Assembly: GCA_963809715.1 (NCBI GenBank)
Contig: CAWEKO010000008.1
Coordinates: forward strand, 342,519-406,518
Direction: 5' to 3'
DNA length: 64,000 nt
Source: Bog-473 sp963809715
GTDB taxonomy: Bacteria; Actinomycetota; Acidimicrobiia; Acidimicrobiales; RAAP-2
Part shown: piece by piece, positions 26,230 to 34,244 of the stretch
Layout: the number at the start of each line of letters is the position of its first letter
How positions within the stretch are numbered: position 1 is the first letter of the stretch
Notes under the pieces: generated by a model
What the model was told of the DNA's origin: nothing
The model's database searches: none
Seen by the model: the letters and a program-made list of their open reading frames with translations, nothing else
Position numbers and translations under genes: made by a program

Positions 26230-27783
26230 TCAACTTTCGAGGGTCATGGCGCCGCCGGCGGCCAGAGTGCCACGACGACCCACGCCCTCCTCCGAGCACA
26301 GCTGGACCAGGGTGTCGGCGTCCGTGACGCTGCCCCAGGCCCGGACTTCGTCCGCGGTCCGGCAGGCGACGATGCCGCGATCGGGCCGGCCCTCCCGGTC
26401 GAAGGTGACCGTGTAGGTCTCGATCCGCACGGAGCCGGTGGCTTCCGGATCGACGTCACAGCGTGGGAGCGCGTCGACCGCGGGCTGCGCGTCGCGCCAG
26501 GCGAATGGTCCGCCGTGGGTCGGCGGCTCGGTTCCGTAGATGCCGAGCGAGTGCTTGGTGGCGTACCAGCCCAGGCCGCTCACCAGCGCGTGGGCGCCTG
26601 CTGCTTCTCGAAGGGCCTGCACGGCGCTGGCGATGCCGTGCGCCGTGTAGTTGTTGCCGGGTCCGCCGCCGAAGGTCAGGCCCCCCGTCAGCGTCAAGGG
26701 CCGGGCCGGGTCGTCGAGGGCCAGCCCCAGCTCGGACGCGGCCATCTGCACCACGACGGGGAAGCAGGAATAGAGGTCGACCAGGCCAACGTCGTCGATG
26801 CCGAGGCCGGCCAGTTCCAGGGCGGCCCCGCCGGCCAGGCGGATGGCGGGGGAGCGGTGGAGCTCGGGACGCTCCGAGATGTACCAGTGGTCGTTGGCGT
26901 CGGCGCCGGCTTGGGGAAAGACCCAGCGTTCCTTCGGTACGCCGGCCGCCCGCGCCGCCTCGACCGAGCAGACGATGTACCCCGCGCCCTGGTCCACCTG
27001 CAGGTTCGCCGTACAGAGTTTGGGATAGGGGAACGAGATCATCCGGTTCTCCGGGGTCACCGTGACGATCGCTTCGGCTGAGCGGGGCTGGCGGATCCAG
27101 GCGTAGGGGTTTGCGGCGGCGACCTGGCTGAACCGGGACCACAGGCCGCCGATACGTGCCGCGTGGTCGGGGAGGCTCCAGCCGTTGGCGGCGCGCAGCG
27201 CATTCTCGAAGAGCGGGTAGGCGTGGATGGGGAGCAGCACCCCACGGTTCATCTCGAGATCGGTGGCGCCCGGCTTGTTCACCCCGAACAGGGTCGGTGC
27301 CGGCGTGTCTGCCGGCTGCTCGGCCCAATCGAGCGTGGTATGCGTACGGCGCGAGAGCGCGCGGGTGTACATGGCCTCCGCTCCCGTCACGAGCACGACG
27401 TCGAGCTCACCCTTGCTGATGGCGAGGCAGGCGTCGTGCATCAGGGCCTGCGGCGTGTTGCCGCCGACGGCCGAGAGCATGAGCTCCGCCGGCTCGTCCC
27501 CCTCGGCGAAGCCGAGGTGCGCCGCCACCTGGAGGGCCGGGTTGACGGAATGCCAGCCGAGCGGGACGACGACGCGGAGGCTGTCCGCCCCCGCCAGCAA
27601 CGAGTTCCCGGGTCCCGTGGCACCGCCGGCGGGAGCTCCGGTGCAATCCTCGACGGCCGCCCGCAATGCCCTGGCCATGAGCTCGACCGGTTCGGGCCGC
27701 TCCTCGGGGTCGAGCCCGGCGGCGGCCGGGATCACCACCTGGCCCACGCCGACGACCACCGGGGTGCGCGGGTCGAGAGCCAT
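26230..27783 (-). CDS. Thiolase-like protein (acetyl-CoA acetyltransferase-type, probably non-thiolytic)
   Basis: 517 aa, related to SCP-x/type-1 thiolase-like proteins with an extra C-terminal OB-like domain (residues about 430-517, RIETYTVTFDREGRPDRGI). Both thiolase halves are present: VVVGVGQVVIP, ELMLSAVGGNTPQALMHDA and GLVDLYSCFPVVVQM, LTGGLTFGGGPGNNYTAHG. The nucleophilic Cys of true thiolases (N-x-x-C-x-S-G) is replaced by GGNTPQ and the C-terminal His/Cys pair is not recognisable, so it may bind acyl-CoA in sterol or fatty acid breakdown without classic thiolysis. The ATG at 27783 lacks a clear ribosome site; the frame is open upstream but runs antisense to rpiB. Confidence 0.8.
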   Translation of the reverse strand: MALDPRTPVVVGVGQVVIPAAAGLDPEERPEPVELMARALRAAVEDCTGAPAGGATGPGNSLLAGADSLRVVVPLGWHSVNPALQVAAHLGFAEGDEPAELMLSAVGGNTPQALMHDACLAISKGELDVVLVTGAEAMYTRALSRRTHTTLDWAEQPADTPAPTLFGVNKPGATDLEMNRGVLLPIHAYPLFENALRAANGWSLPDHAARIGGLWSRFSQVAAANPYAWIRQPRSAEAIVTVTPENRMISFPYPKLCTANLQVDQGAGYIVCSVEAARAAGVPKERWVFPQAGADANDHWYISERPELHRSPAIRLAGGAALELAGLGIDDVGLVDLYSCFPVVVQMAASELGLALDDPARPLTLTGGLTFGGGPGNNYTAHGIASAVQALREAAGAHALVSGLGWYATKHSLGIYGTEPPTHGGPFAWRDAQPAVDALPRCDVDPEATGSVRIETYTVTFDREGRPDRGIVACRTADEVRAWGSVTDADTLVQLCSEEGVGRRGTLAAGGAMTLES

Positions 27784-27846
27784 GGTTCGTGGAGCGTACC
27801 GGGTGGACCCCGGGACCTCCCTGGCCTGTCGGTAGACTCGACACTC

Positions 27847-28323
27847 ATGCGCGTCGCCGTCGGCTCGGACCATGCCGGGTTCGACCTGAAGGAGATCCTG
27901 CGAGGTGAACTTGCAGCACAGGGGCACGATGTTGCCGATCTCGGGACCCACGACGGCGCAGTCTCGGTCGACTATCCCGACTACGGCGAGGCGGTGGGCC
28001 GAGCGGTGACCGAGGGCGCCGCCGAGCTCGGAGTGTGCGTCTGTGGGACCGGCCTCGGAATCTCCATGGCCGCCAACAAGGTGGCCGGCGTGCGCGCCGC
28101 GGTGGTACACGACGTGACGACCGCGACCCTGGCCAGGCAGCACAACCACGCCAACGTGGTGTGCTTCGGGGCACGGACGACCGGAACCGCCGTCGTCCTG
28201 GACGCATTGAGCGCATTCCTCGGAGCCCTCGAAGAACACGGCCGGCACGACGGGCGCATCGCCAAACTGGCTGTCCTCGACCGTGAGCTCGTCCACCCAA
28301 TTCCAGCCGAAGGGACCCCATGA
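27847..28323 (+). CDS. rpiB: Ribose-5-phosphate isomerase B
   Basis: 158 aa, RpiB/LacAB family; interconverts ribulose 5-phosphate and ribose 5-phosphate in the pentose phosphate pathway. Motifs: VGSDHAGFDLKE, the DYPDYGEAV loop, the active-site Cys in CVCGTGLGISMAANK, and RQHNHANVVCFGART. The ATG at 27847 follows TAGACT by eight bases. The stop overlaps the glyA start (ATGA). It restarts the conserved housekeeping order interrupted by the block at 19.7-27.8 kb. Confidence 0.95.
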   Translation: MRVAVGSDHAGFDLKEILRGELAAQGHDVADLGTHDGAVSVDYPDYGEAVGRAVTEGAAELGVCVCGTGLGISMAANKVAGVRAAVVHDVTTATLARQHNHANVVCFGARTTGTAVVLDALSAFLGALEEHGRHDGRIAKLAVLDRELVHPIPAEGTP

Positions 28324-29603
28324 GCAGTTACGAGACAGCGCTGTCCGCTGATCCGGAGGTGGCCGACCTCATCGGGCAGGAACTGAACCGTCAGCAGACC
28401 ACCCTCCAGCTGATCGCCTCGGAGAACTTCACCTCGCCGGCGGTCCTGGCCGCGTCGGGCTCGGTCCTCACCAACAAGTACTCGGAGGGCTATCCGGGCA
28501 AGCGGTACTACGGCGGGAACCGCATTATCGACCAGGTCGAGAACCTGGCCCGCGACCGGGCCACCTCGCTCTTCGGCGCCGAACACGCCAACGTGCAGCC
28601 CCACGCCGGGGCGAACGCCAACCTGGCTGCGTACCAGGCCTTGCTCGAGCCCGGGGCGACCATCCTGGCCATGCGGCTCGACCATGGAGGCCATCTGACG
28701 CACGGGTCGCCGGCCTCGATCGTCTCGAAGTTCTGGCGTTTCGTCTCCTACGGCGTGACGCCCGAGTCCAACGACGAGGCCGCGCCGGGCGAGGTCATCG
28801 ACTTCGACCAGGTGGCGCATCTGGCCAAGACCGAAAAGCCGGCCCTCATCGTCGCCGGCTCCACGGCGTACTCCCGGGTCATCGACCCGTTGCCCTTCCG
28901 GGAGATTGCCGACTCGGTCGGGGCCTACTTCATGTTCGACGCGGCCCACCCGGCGGGGCTGATCGCCGGCGGCGCGCACCCGAGCCCGGTGGGCGTGGCC
29001 GACGTCGTCACCCTCACCACGCACAAGACGCTGCGCGGCCCGAGAGGCGGTGCCATCCTCTGCGGCGAGGATCTGGCCAAGAAGATCGACAGCTCCGTCT
29101 TTCCCGGGCTCCAGGGTGGCCCGCTCGAGCACGTCATCGCGGCCAAGGCGGTGGCCTTCGCCGAGGCAGCCCAGCCCGAGTTCCGCCTGTACGCGGCCGC
29201 GGTGGTCGAGAACGCATCGGCCCTGGCCACCGCCCTGGCCGGTCAAGGATTCCGGTTGGTATCGGGGGGCAGCGACAACCACATGCTCCTGGTCGACCTG
29301 CGCCCCTTCGACGCCGAGCTCACCGGCAAGGAGGCCCAAGAGGCACTCGACCGCGCCGGCATCACCCTGAACCGCAACACGATCCCGGACGACCCGCGCT
29401 CGCCGTTTCTCACCTCGGGCCTGCGCATGGGCACGGCGGCCGAGACCACGGCCGGCATGGGTCCGGCCCAGATGGTGGTGGTCGCCGAGCTGGTCGCGCG
29501 CACGCTCAAGGCGCGGACCGACGAGAGCGAGATCGCGGCGATCCGCCGGGAGGTGGCCGACCTCTGTGCCGCCTTTCCGCCCTATCCCGATCTCGTGAGC
29601 TAG
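28320..29603 (+). CDS. glyA: Serine hydroxymethyltransferase
   Basis: 427 aa PLP enzyme converting serine and tetrahydrofolate to glycine and 5,10-methylene-tetrahydrofolate. Signature QLIASENFTSPAVL, NVQPHAGANANLAAY, the Asp-His pair in FDAAHPAGLIAGG, and the PLP lysine in TTHKTLRGPRGG near residue 229. Complete. ATGA overlap with rpiB, and wecA follows after three bases, so all three are probably one transcript. Confidence 0.97.
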   Translation: MSSYETALSADPEVADLIGQELNRQQTTLQLIASENFTSPAVLAASGSVLTNKYSEGYPGKRYYGGNRIIDQVENLARDRATSLFGAEHANVQPHAGANANLAAYQALLEPGATILAMRLDHGGHLTHGSPASIVSKFWRFVSYGVTPESNDEAAPGEVIDFDQVAHLAKTEKPALIVAGSTAYSRVIDPLPFREIADSVGAYFMFDAAHPAGLIAGGAHPSPVGVADVVTLTTHKTLRGPRGGAILCGEDLAKKIDSSVFPGLQGGPLEHVIAAKAVAFAEAAQPEFRLYAAAVVENASALATALAGQGFRLVSGGSDNHMLLVDLRPFDAELTGKEAQEALDRAGITLNRNTIPDDPRSPFLTSGLRMGTAAETTAGMGPAQMVVVAELVARTLKARTDESEIAAIRREVADLCAAFPPYPDLVS

Positions 29604-29606
29604 GAC

Positions 29607-30809
29607 GTGCCCGACATCGGCTGGTACGGCGCCGTCCTGGCCATCGCCGCGGCGGTGACCGCGGCCTGCACGGTTCCTGCCAAGCGGTTCGCGCTGAAGG
29701 TGGGCTATGTGGCCCACCCCAGCGACCGCAGCGTGCACAAGAAGCCGATCCCCTATGGCGGCGGCGCCGCCATGTTCCTCGGATTCCTGATCGCCGTGCT
29801 GGTGGCGGCCACGCTGCCGCCGTTCCGCCAGGACCACATGTTCCAGGACTCGCCGGAGATGCTGGGGGTGGTGCTGGCCGCGGGCGCCATGTTCGCCGTG
29901 GGCCTGATCGACGACGTGCGCGACATGTCGGCGCCCGCCAAGATGGCGGGTCAGGTCCTGGCGGCCAGCATCCTCTATTTCGCCGGCGTGACCATGTACC
30001 AGCTCAAGATCCCGCTGGCCGGCTTCTTCGTGCTCACCCCGGGGATCGTCCCGCTGATCACGGCGGTCTGGGTCATCTGCATGACCAACGCGGTGAACCT
30101 GATCGACGGCCTGGATGGACTCGCCGCCGGGGTGGTCGCCATCGCCGGCGGTACCCTGGCCGTCTACGGGCTACGCCTGATGGAGTTCGGCCTCCTGCCG
30201 AGCGACAACATCGGCCCGCTCGTGGCGACCATCGCCTGCGGAATCTGTCTCGGCTTCCTGCCCTTCAATTTCAACCCGGCCCGCATCTTCATGGGCGATG
30301 CGGGCGCGCTCTTCCTGGGCCTCCTCATGGCGGCCTCGACCATGGTCATCAGCGGGCGGGTCCCCCCCGACGTGCCGATCTCGGGGGTGACCTACTTCTT
30401 CTTCGCTCCTTTGTTCATCCCGCTCTTCATTCTGGGCGTGCCCCTGGTCGACATGGCCTTCGCCTTCATCCGCCGGACGGCACAGGGGAAGGGTTTTGAC
30501 ACCCCGGACAAGGAGCACATCCACCACCGCCTGCTCCGCCTCGGGCACGGGCCTCGGAGGAGCGTCATCATCCTGTGGGCCTGGACCGCAGTGCTCTCGG
30601 GCTTCCTCCTCTTTCCCCTCTTCGTCCACCAGGTGAACGCCATAATTCCCCTGGGAGCGGCCGCCCTCGGCGTGGCTCTCTACACGTTCTTCCATCCCGG
30701 TTTGCGCCGGGGAAATGGAGAGGATGACGACGAGGCCTCCGACCAGGGAATTCCTGCGTCCTTGGACGGGGCTGAGCGGGAAAACGAGGTCGTCAGGTTT
30801 CCTTCGTGA
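29607..30809 (+). CDS. wecA: Undecaprenyl-phosphate GlcNAc-1-phosphate transferase (WecA/TagO type)
   Basis: 400 aa polytopic membrane enzyme that starts cell-wall polymer synthesis (arabinogalactan or teichoic linkage unit in actinobacteria). About 11 membrane segments. Catalytic features: GLIDDVRDM (DDxxD region), NAVNLIDGLDGLAAG, FMGDAGALFLG, and the WecA/TagO-specific HIHHRLLRLGH near residue 305, which separates it from MraY. The C-terminal 40 residues are acidic and cytoplasmic. GTG start at 29607, three bases after the glyA stop. As in mycobacteria, it is followed by the ATP synthase genes. Confidence 0.92.
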   Translation: MPDIGWYGAVLAIAAAVTAACTVPAKRFALKVGYVAHPSDRSVHKKPIPYGGGAAMFLGFLIAVLVAATLPPFRQDHMFQDSPEMLGVVLAAGAMFAVGLIDDVRDMSAPAKMAGQVLAASILYFAGVTMYQLKIPLAGFFVLTPGIVPLITAVWVICMTNAVNLIDGLDGLAAGVVAIAGGTLAVYGLRLMEFGLLPSDNIGPLVATIACGICLGFLPFNFNPARIFMGDAGALFLGLLMAASTMVISGRVPPDVPISGVTYFFFAPLFIPLFILGVPLVDMAFAFIRRTAQGKGFDTPDKEHIHHRLLRLGHGPRRSVIILWAWTAVLSGFLLFPLFVHQVNAIIPLGAAALGVALYTFFHPGLRRGNGEDDDEASDQGIPASLDGAERENEVVRFPS

Positions 30810-30987
30810 CCGTTTGGACGCGATCTGGGCCGGGATGCGATGATTACCTCTGTGTACCCCGTCCACCTCGCCTCGTCCTGTGCTGCCACCGCGGCTTCAC
30901 GGACGTCGGACTTCGGCGCGCTACGTACCGCGTAGGGGGGGAGCAGTCGCATGCGCAGTTTTCTGAGCGTCGTCGTGCGCGCCCCCG

Positions 30988-31221
30988 GTGAGCCAGTCCG
31001 ACCCAGCACCAGAGTCGAACGATCCCAAGCCCCTCCCGGGCGCGTTGGCGTTCTTGAACATGGGCCTGGCCGCCGCGGTCTGTGTGGGTCTGGGTATCCT
31101 GGCCGGCGTCCTGGTGGACGGTGCGCTGCACACCGCACCCCTGTTCCTGCTCCTCGGTCTGGCGCTCGGACTGGCCGTTGCCGTGCTCAGTGTCGTCAAA
31201 CAGATTCGTACCTACCTCTAG
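30988..31221 (+). CDS. AtpZ/AtpI-like small membrane protein
   Basis: 77 aa with two membrane segments (FLNMGLAAAVCVGLGILAGV and a second Leu-rich one), as in AtpZ, which together with AtpI helps assemble the c-ring or carries Mg2+/Ca2+. The annotated GTG at 30988 has no ribosome site. A strong one (AGGGGGGAG) precedes an ATG at 30951 in another frame, and dropping one C from the run at 30982-30986 would join that ATG (MRSFLSVVVRAP) to this gene. So the true start may be 30951 with another one-base sequence error. Confidence 0.65.
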   Translation: MSQSDPAPESNDPKPLPGALAFLNMGLAAAVCVGLGILAGVLVDGALHTAPLFLLLGLALGLAVAVLSVVKQIRTYL

Positions 31222-31249
31222 GTCGGCGTCTCGCTGAGGGATGTCGGCG

Positions 31250-31669
31250 ATGAACATGCTCGACGGACTCTCCGACATCGGCGGCAACGCGCTGGCCAAG
31301 GTGCTCCGGCGCACGGTGATCTCCTCGCTCATCGTGGGCGCGGCCGGCGTCATCCTCGTCCTCGTCTTCGGATCCTTCTGGGCAGCGCTCGGCATCGTCA
31401 TCGGCCTCGGCATGGCGATCCTGAATCTCCGCTTCCTCGACGCGGGCGTGGCCAAGCTGAAGACCGACGGTGAGGAGAACCACAAGATCCTCCGCCGGGC
31501 GATCGGGACGAAGAGCGTTACCCGTCTCGGCATCATCACGCTCATCGCGGTGGGGCTTCTGCTCATCGACGGTCCGCTCGGCATCGGAGCCGTCGCCGGA
31601 CTGGTCATCTTCCAAATCCTGTTCGTGATCAACGTGAGCCGCGTCCTCGTGACGCAGGGACTGCAATGA
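31250..31669 (+). CDS. atpI: ATP synthase protein I
   Basis: 139 aa with four predicted membrane helices (SSLIVGAAGVILVLVFG, FWAALGIVIGLGMAILNL, then two in the second half), as in actinobacterial AtpI, a c-ring assembly factor. I start at ATG 31250 because GAGGG lies nine bases upstream; the ATG at 31241 abuts that site directly. The stop overlaps the atpB start (ATGA). Confidence 0.78.
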   Translation: MNMLDGLSDIGGNALAKVLRRTVISSLIVGAAGVILVLVFGSFWAALGIVIGLGMAILNLRFLDAGVAKLKTDGEENHKILRRAIGTKSVTRLGIITLIAVGLLLIDGPLGIGAVAGLVIFQILFVINVSRVLVTQGLQ

Positions 31670-32397
31670 AAAATCATTTCATCCTGGCCAGCGGCAACAT
31701 CACCATCGGCGACCACCATGGCGTGGTGCGGGTGGGCGGGCTGACCATCTATCTCGACGTCGTGTGGACGACCCTGATCGCAGCAGCGATCGTGCTCGGC
31801 CTCGGTCTGCTCATGCGGCGCAAGGTCACTTCAGGCGTGCCCGGGAAGCTGCAGCTCCTCTGGGAGCTCATCGTCGAGCAGGTCTCCGATCTGGCCGCAT
31901 CGGCCATCGGTCCCCAGGGCGCGCCCTTCGTGGGCCTGGGCGTGACCGTCGGCCTGTTCATCCTCGTCTGTAACTGGATAGCCTTCATCCCGAGCGGCGA
32001 CCCTGGATTCCTGGCCCCTCCCACCGGTGACGTGAACCTGCCGCTGGCCCTCGCCCTGATTGTGTTCGTGTTGCAGCACTACAACTCGGTCAAGGCCCGA
32101 GGGGTCGGCGGGTACTTCAAGCACTACGCCCAGCCCTACGCCGCGCTCACCCCGATCAACATCATCGAAGAGATCACCAAGCCGATCACCCTGACCTTCC
32201 GACTCTTCGGCAACATCTTCTCGGGCGTGTTGATGATCGCCGTCATCGTCACCCTGATTCCGCCCTACGCGTCGTGGATCGGCCTTCTGATCTGGAAGCC
32301 CTTCGACGAGCTGTTCATCGGGGCGATCCAAGCCTTCATCTTCGCCCTGCTCACGATCATGTATATGGGCATGGGCATGTCCAAGGAGACTCACTAG
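31666..32397 (+). CDS. atpB: F0F1 ATP synthase subunit a
   Basis: 243 aa, stator channel subunit. The essential Arg facing the c-ring is in ITLTFRLFGNIFSG, and the last helices read IGAIQAFIFALLTIMYMGMG. About five to six membrane helices. ATGA overlap with atpI. Together with subunit c it forms the proton path; the absence of Na+-specific residues in subunit c points to proton coupling. Confidence 0.96.
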   Translation: MKNHFILASGNITIGDHHGVVRVGGLTIYLDVVWTTLIAAAIVLGLGLLMRRKVTSGVPGKLQLLWELIVEQVSDLAASAIGPQGAPFVGLGVTVGLFILVCNWIAFIPSGDPGFLAPPTGDVNLPLALALIVFVLQHYNSVKARGVGGYFKHYAQPYAALTPINIIEEITKPITLTFRLFGNIFSGVLMIAVIVTLIPPYASWIGLLIWKPFDELFIGAIQAFIFALLTIMYMGMGMSKETH

Positions 32398-32442
32398 TCC
32401 TCTCGTCCCGTCACACGGTCTCGAAAAAGGAGAGAAACAGAA

Positions 32443-32715
32443 ATGGCAACAGACAGCATTGAAGGTGCAGTTCGCATCGCCGGCGCCCTCGTCGGCGGCG
32501 GACTGGCCCTGGGTGGTGGCGCCATCGGCGCTGCCGTCGGTGACGGCTTGGCCGGGTCGCAGACCATTGCGGCTATCGCCCGCCAACCCGAGATCGAGGC
32601 CAAGGCCCGTCAGTACTTCTTCCTGACGGTCGGCCTCGTGGAGGCCATGTACTTCATCAACCTGCTCTTCATGGTGGTGTTCGTCTACGTCTTCGCGGCG
32701 AAGAGCATCGCTTAG
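32443..32715 (+). CDS. atpE: F0F1 ATP synthase subunit c
   Basis: 90 aa hairpin of two membrane helices. The Gly-rich first helix (GGGLALGGGAIGAAVGDG) packs in the ring, the polar loop carries ARQPE, and the proton-binding Glu is in TVGLVEAMYFI near residue 67. A strong AAAGGAGAG ribosome site ten bases upstream fits its high required copy number. Confidence 0.96.
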   Translation: MATDSIEGAVRIAGALVGGGLALGGGAIGAAVGDGLAGSQTIAAIARQPEIEAKARQYFFLTVGLVEAMYFINLLFMVVFVYVFAAKSIA

Positions 32716-32775
32716 TCCGGAGCTGGCCCCAGTTATCCGTCAACGCCCGGACCGAACCCGGAGACCGAGAGCAAC

Positions 32776-33312
32776 ATGACTACAGCAGGCATATTCCTTC
32801 TGCCGAACGGGACGTTCTTCATTGAACTGTTCGTCTCCATTGTGCTGATCCTCGCCATCTACAAATGGGTGCTGCCACCCATCAACAAGGCGTTGGAGGA
32901 TCGCCAGGAGAAGATCCGCACGTCACTGGAGGCGGCCGACCAGGCCCGTTCCGACGCCGAAGCCGCCGACGACGAGCGGCGCGCAGTGCTCGATCAGGCG
33001 CGCCAGCAGGCTCGCGAGATCGTGGCCACCGCGAACCGCACGGCTGAGCAGGTCCGCACGGATGCTCAGGCGCGGGGCCAGAGCGAGTACGACCGCGTCG
33101 TGGGCAACGCCGACGTCGAGATCGCGCTGGCTCGCCAGCGGGCGGTCGAAGAGGCGGCCGCGCGCATGGGCGAGATCGTCATGGAGGTGGTCGAGCGGGT
33201 CATCGGCCGTGAAGTCGATGCCGAGGCGCACCGGGACCTCATTGACGAGGCGGTCGCCGCGCTGCGGGCCGACACCTCGGGTGGCGCGGCCGCGGCGGGG
33301 GCGCGCCAGTGA
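32776..33312 (+). CDS. atpF: F0F1 ATP synthase subunit b
   Basis: 178 aa. One N-terminal membrane helix (FIELFVSIVLILAIYKWVLPP) is followed by the long charged right-handed coiled coil of the peripheral stalk (ALEDRQEKIRTSLEAADQAR onward). Its tail overlaps the atpH start by four bases. It is not fused to subunit delta, unlike in mycobacteria. Confidence 0.93.
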   Translation: MTTAGIFLLPNGTFFIELFVSIVLILAIYKWVLPPINKALEDRQEKIRTSLEAADQARSDAEAADDERRAVLDQARQQAREIVATANRTAEQVRTDAQARGQSEYDRVVGNADVEIALARQRAVEEAAARMGEIVMEVVERVIGREVDAEAHRDLIDEAVAALRADTSGGAAAAGARQ

Positions 33313-34244
33313 ACCCCACGCTTCAGGGCTACACGGCAGCCGTCACCGAAGTGGCCGGCTCGGCCGCGCTCGGTCCCGCCGCCGTAGACCTCGAAGCGAT
33401 CGAACAGCTCGTCATGTCCAACACCCAATTGCGGGCGGCCTTGAGCGACACCGCCGTCCCGGGACCGGCACGCCGGGCCGTGATGCTGGACCTACTCGAG
33501 GGCAAGGTGGTGCCCGAAGCGCGCCGCCTGGCCGCGTTCGCGTCCGGGGCGGTTCCAGCCCAGGAAACGGCGTCAGCCCTGGCCTGGCTGGCCATCCGGG
33601 TGCGACACCTCTCCGAGGGACTGGAGGAGGAGCCGCCGCTCAGCCTGCTGGCGGCCCGCAAGCGCGTGGCGGGTTTCGCCACTGCGCTCTACGAGGACAT
33701 GTCCACCGGGCAGCTCGAGTCGCTCGAGGACGACCTGTTCCGGTTCGCCCGGGTGGTCGAAGCCACCCCGGCCCTGCGCGGTGCCTTCACCGACCGGGAC
33801 TTGGCGGTCGAGGCACGGGTGGGTGTGGTGACCCAACTCCTCTCCGGCAAGGTCGCCGACACCACGCTGGCGCTGGTTCGCTACACCGTCGTGGGCGGCC
33901 GGGCCAGAGACTTCGTGGGCACGCTCGACCACCTGGTCGAACAGACGGCGCAGGCCCGGGGTTGGCGCATTGCCCGAGTGAGGGCGGCCGCCCCGATCGA
34001 CGAAGCTCAGCGCACGGGGCTGAGCGACTCCCTGGGCGCGCTGGCCGGCGTGCCGGTGGAGTTGCAGGTGGAGGTGGACGAGTCGCTGCTCAGCGGTGCA
34101 CTCATCCGCATCGGCGACCTTCAGGTAGATGCCACGGCCCGAGGCAGGCTCGACGCCCTGCGTGAGCACTTCGCCCCGGCCGGCTGGGAGCCGTCCGGTT
34201 TCGGCCGTCGCGGCCAGAGTTCGAGAGAAGAAGGAGCAAACTGA
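33309..34244 (+). CDS. atpH: F0F1 ATP synthase subunit delta, long form with duplicated helical domain
   Basis: 311 aa, against about 180 in most bacteria. The C-terminal 190 residues are a normal OSCP/delta (SLEDDLFRFARVVEATPALR, then VRAAAPIDEAQRTGL and LLSGALIRIGDLQVD). The N-terminal 115 residues repeat the helical-bundle part (IEQLVMSNTQLRAALSDTAV aligns with FRFARVVEATPALRGAFTDR). A similar long delta is known in Streptomyces and other actinobacteria. It joins the b stalk to the top of F1. The stop overlaps the atpA start (TGATG). Confidence 0.93.
   Translation: MNPTLQGYTAAVTEVAGSAALGPAAVDLEAIEQLVMSNTQLRAALSDTAVPGPARRAVMLDLLEGKVVPEARRLAAFASGAVPAQETASALAWLAIRVRHLSEGLEEEPPLSLLAARKRVAGFATALYEDMSTGQLESLEDDLFRFARVVEATPALRGAFTDRDLAVEARVGVVTQLLSGKVADTTLALVRYTVVGGRARDFVGTLDHLVEQTAQARGWRIARVRAAAPIDEAQRTGLSDSLGALAGVPVELQVEVDESLLSGALIRIGDLQVDATARGRLDALREHFAPAGWEPSGFGRRGQSSREEGAN

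Noticed and set aside
30951..31253. Separate 100-codon frame with an excellent ribosome site before the AtpZ-like gene
   Set aside because: Its sequence after about 12 codons is a shadow; the start more likely belongs to the AtpZ-like gene with a one-base error.
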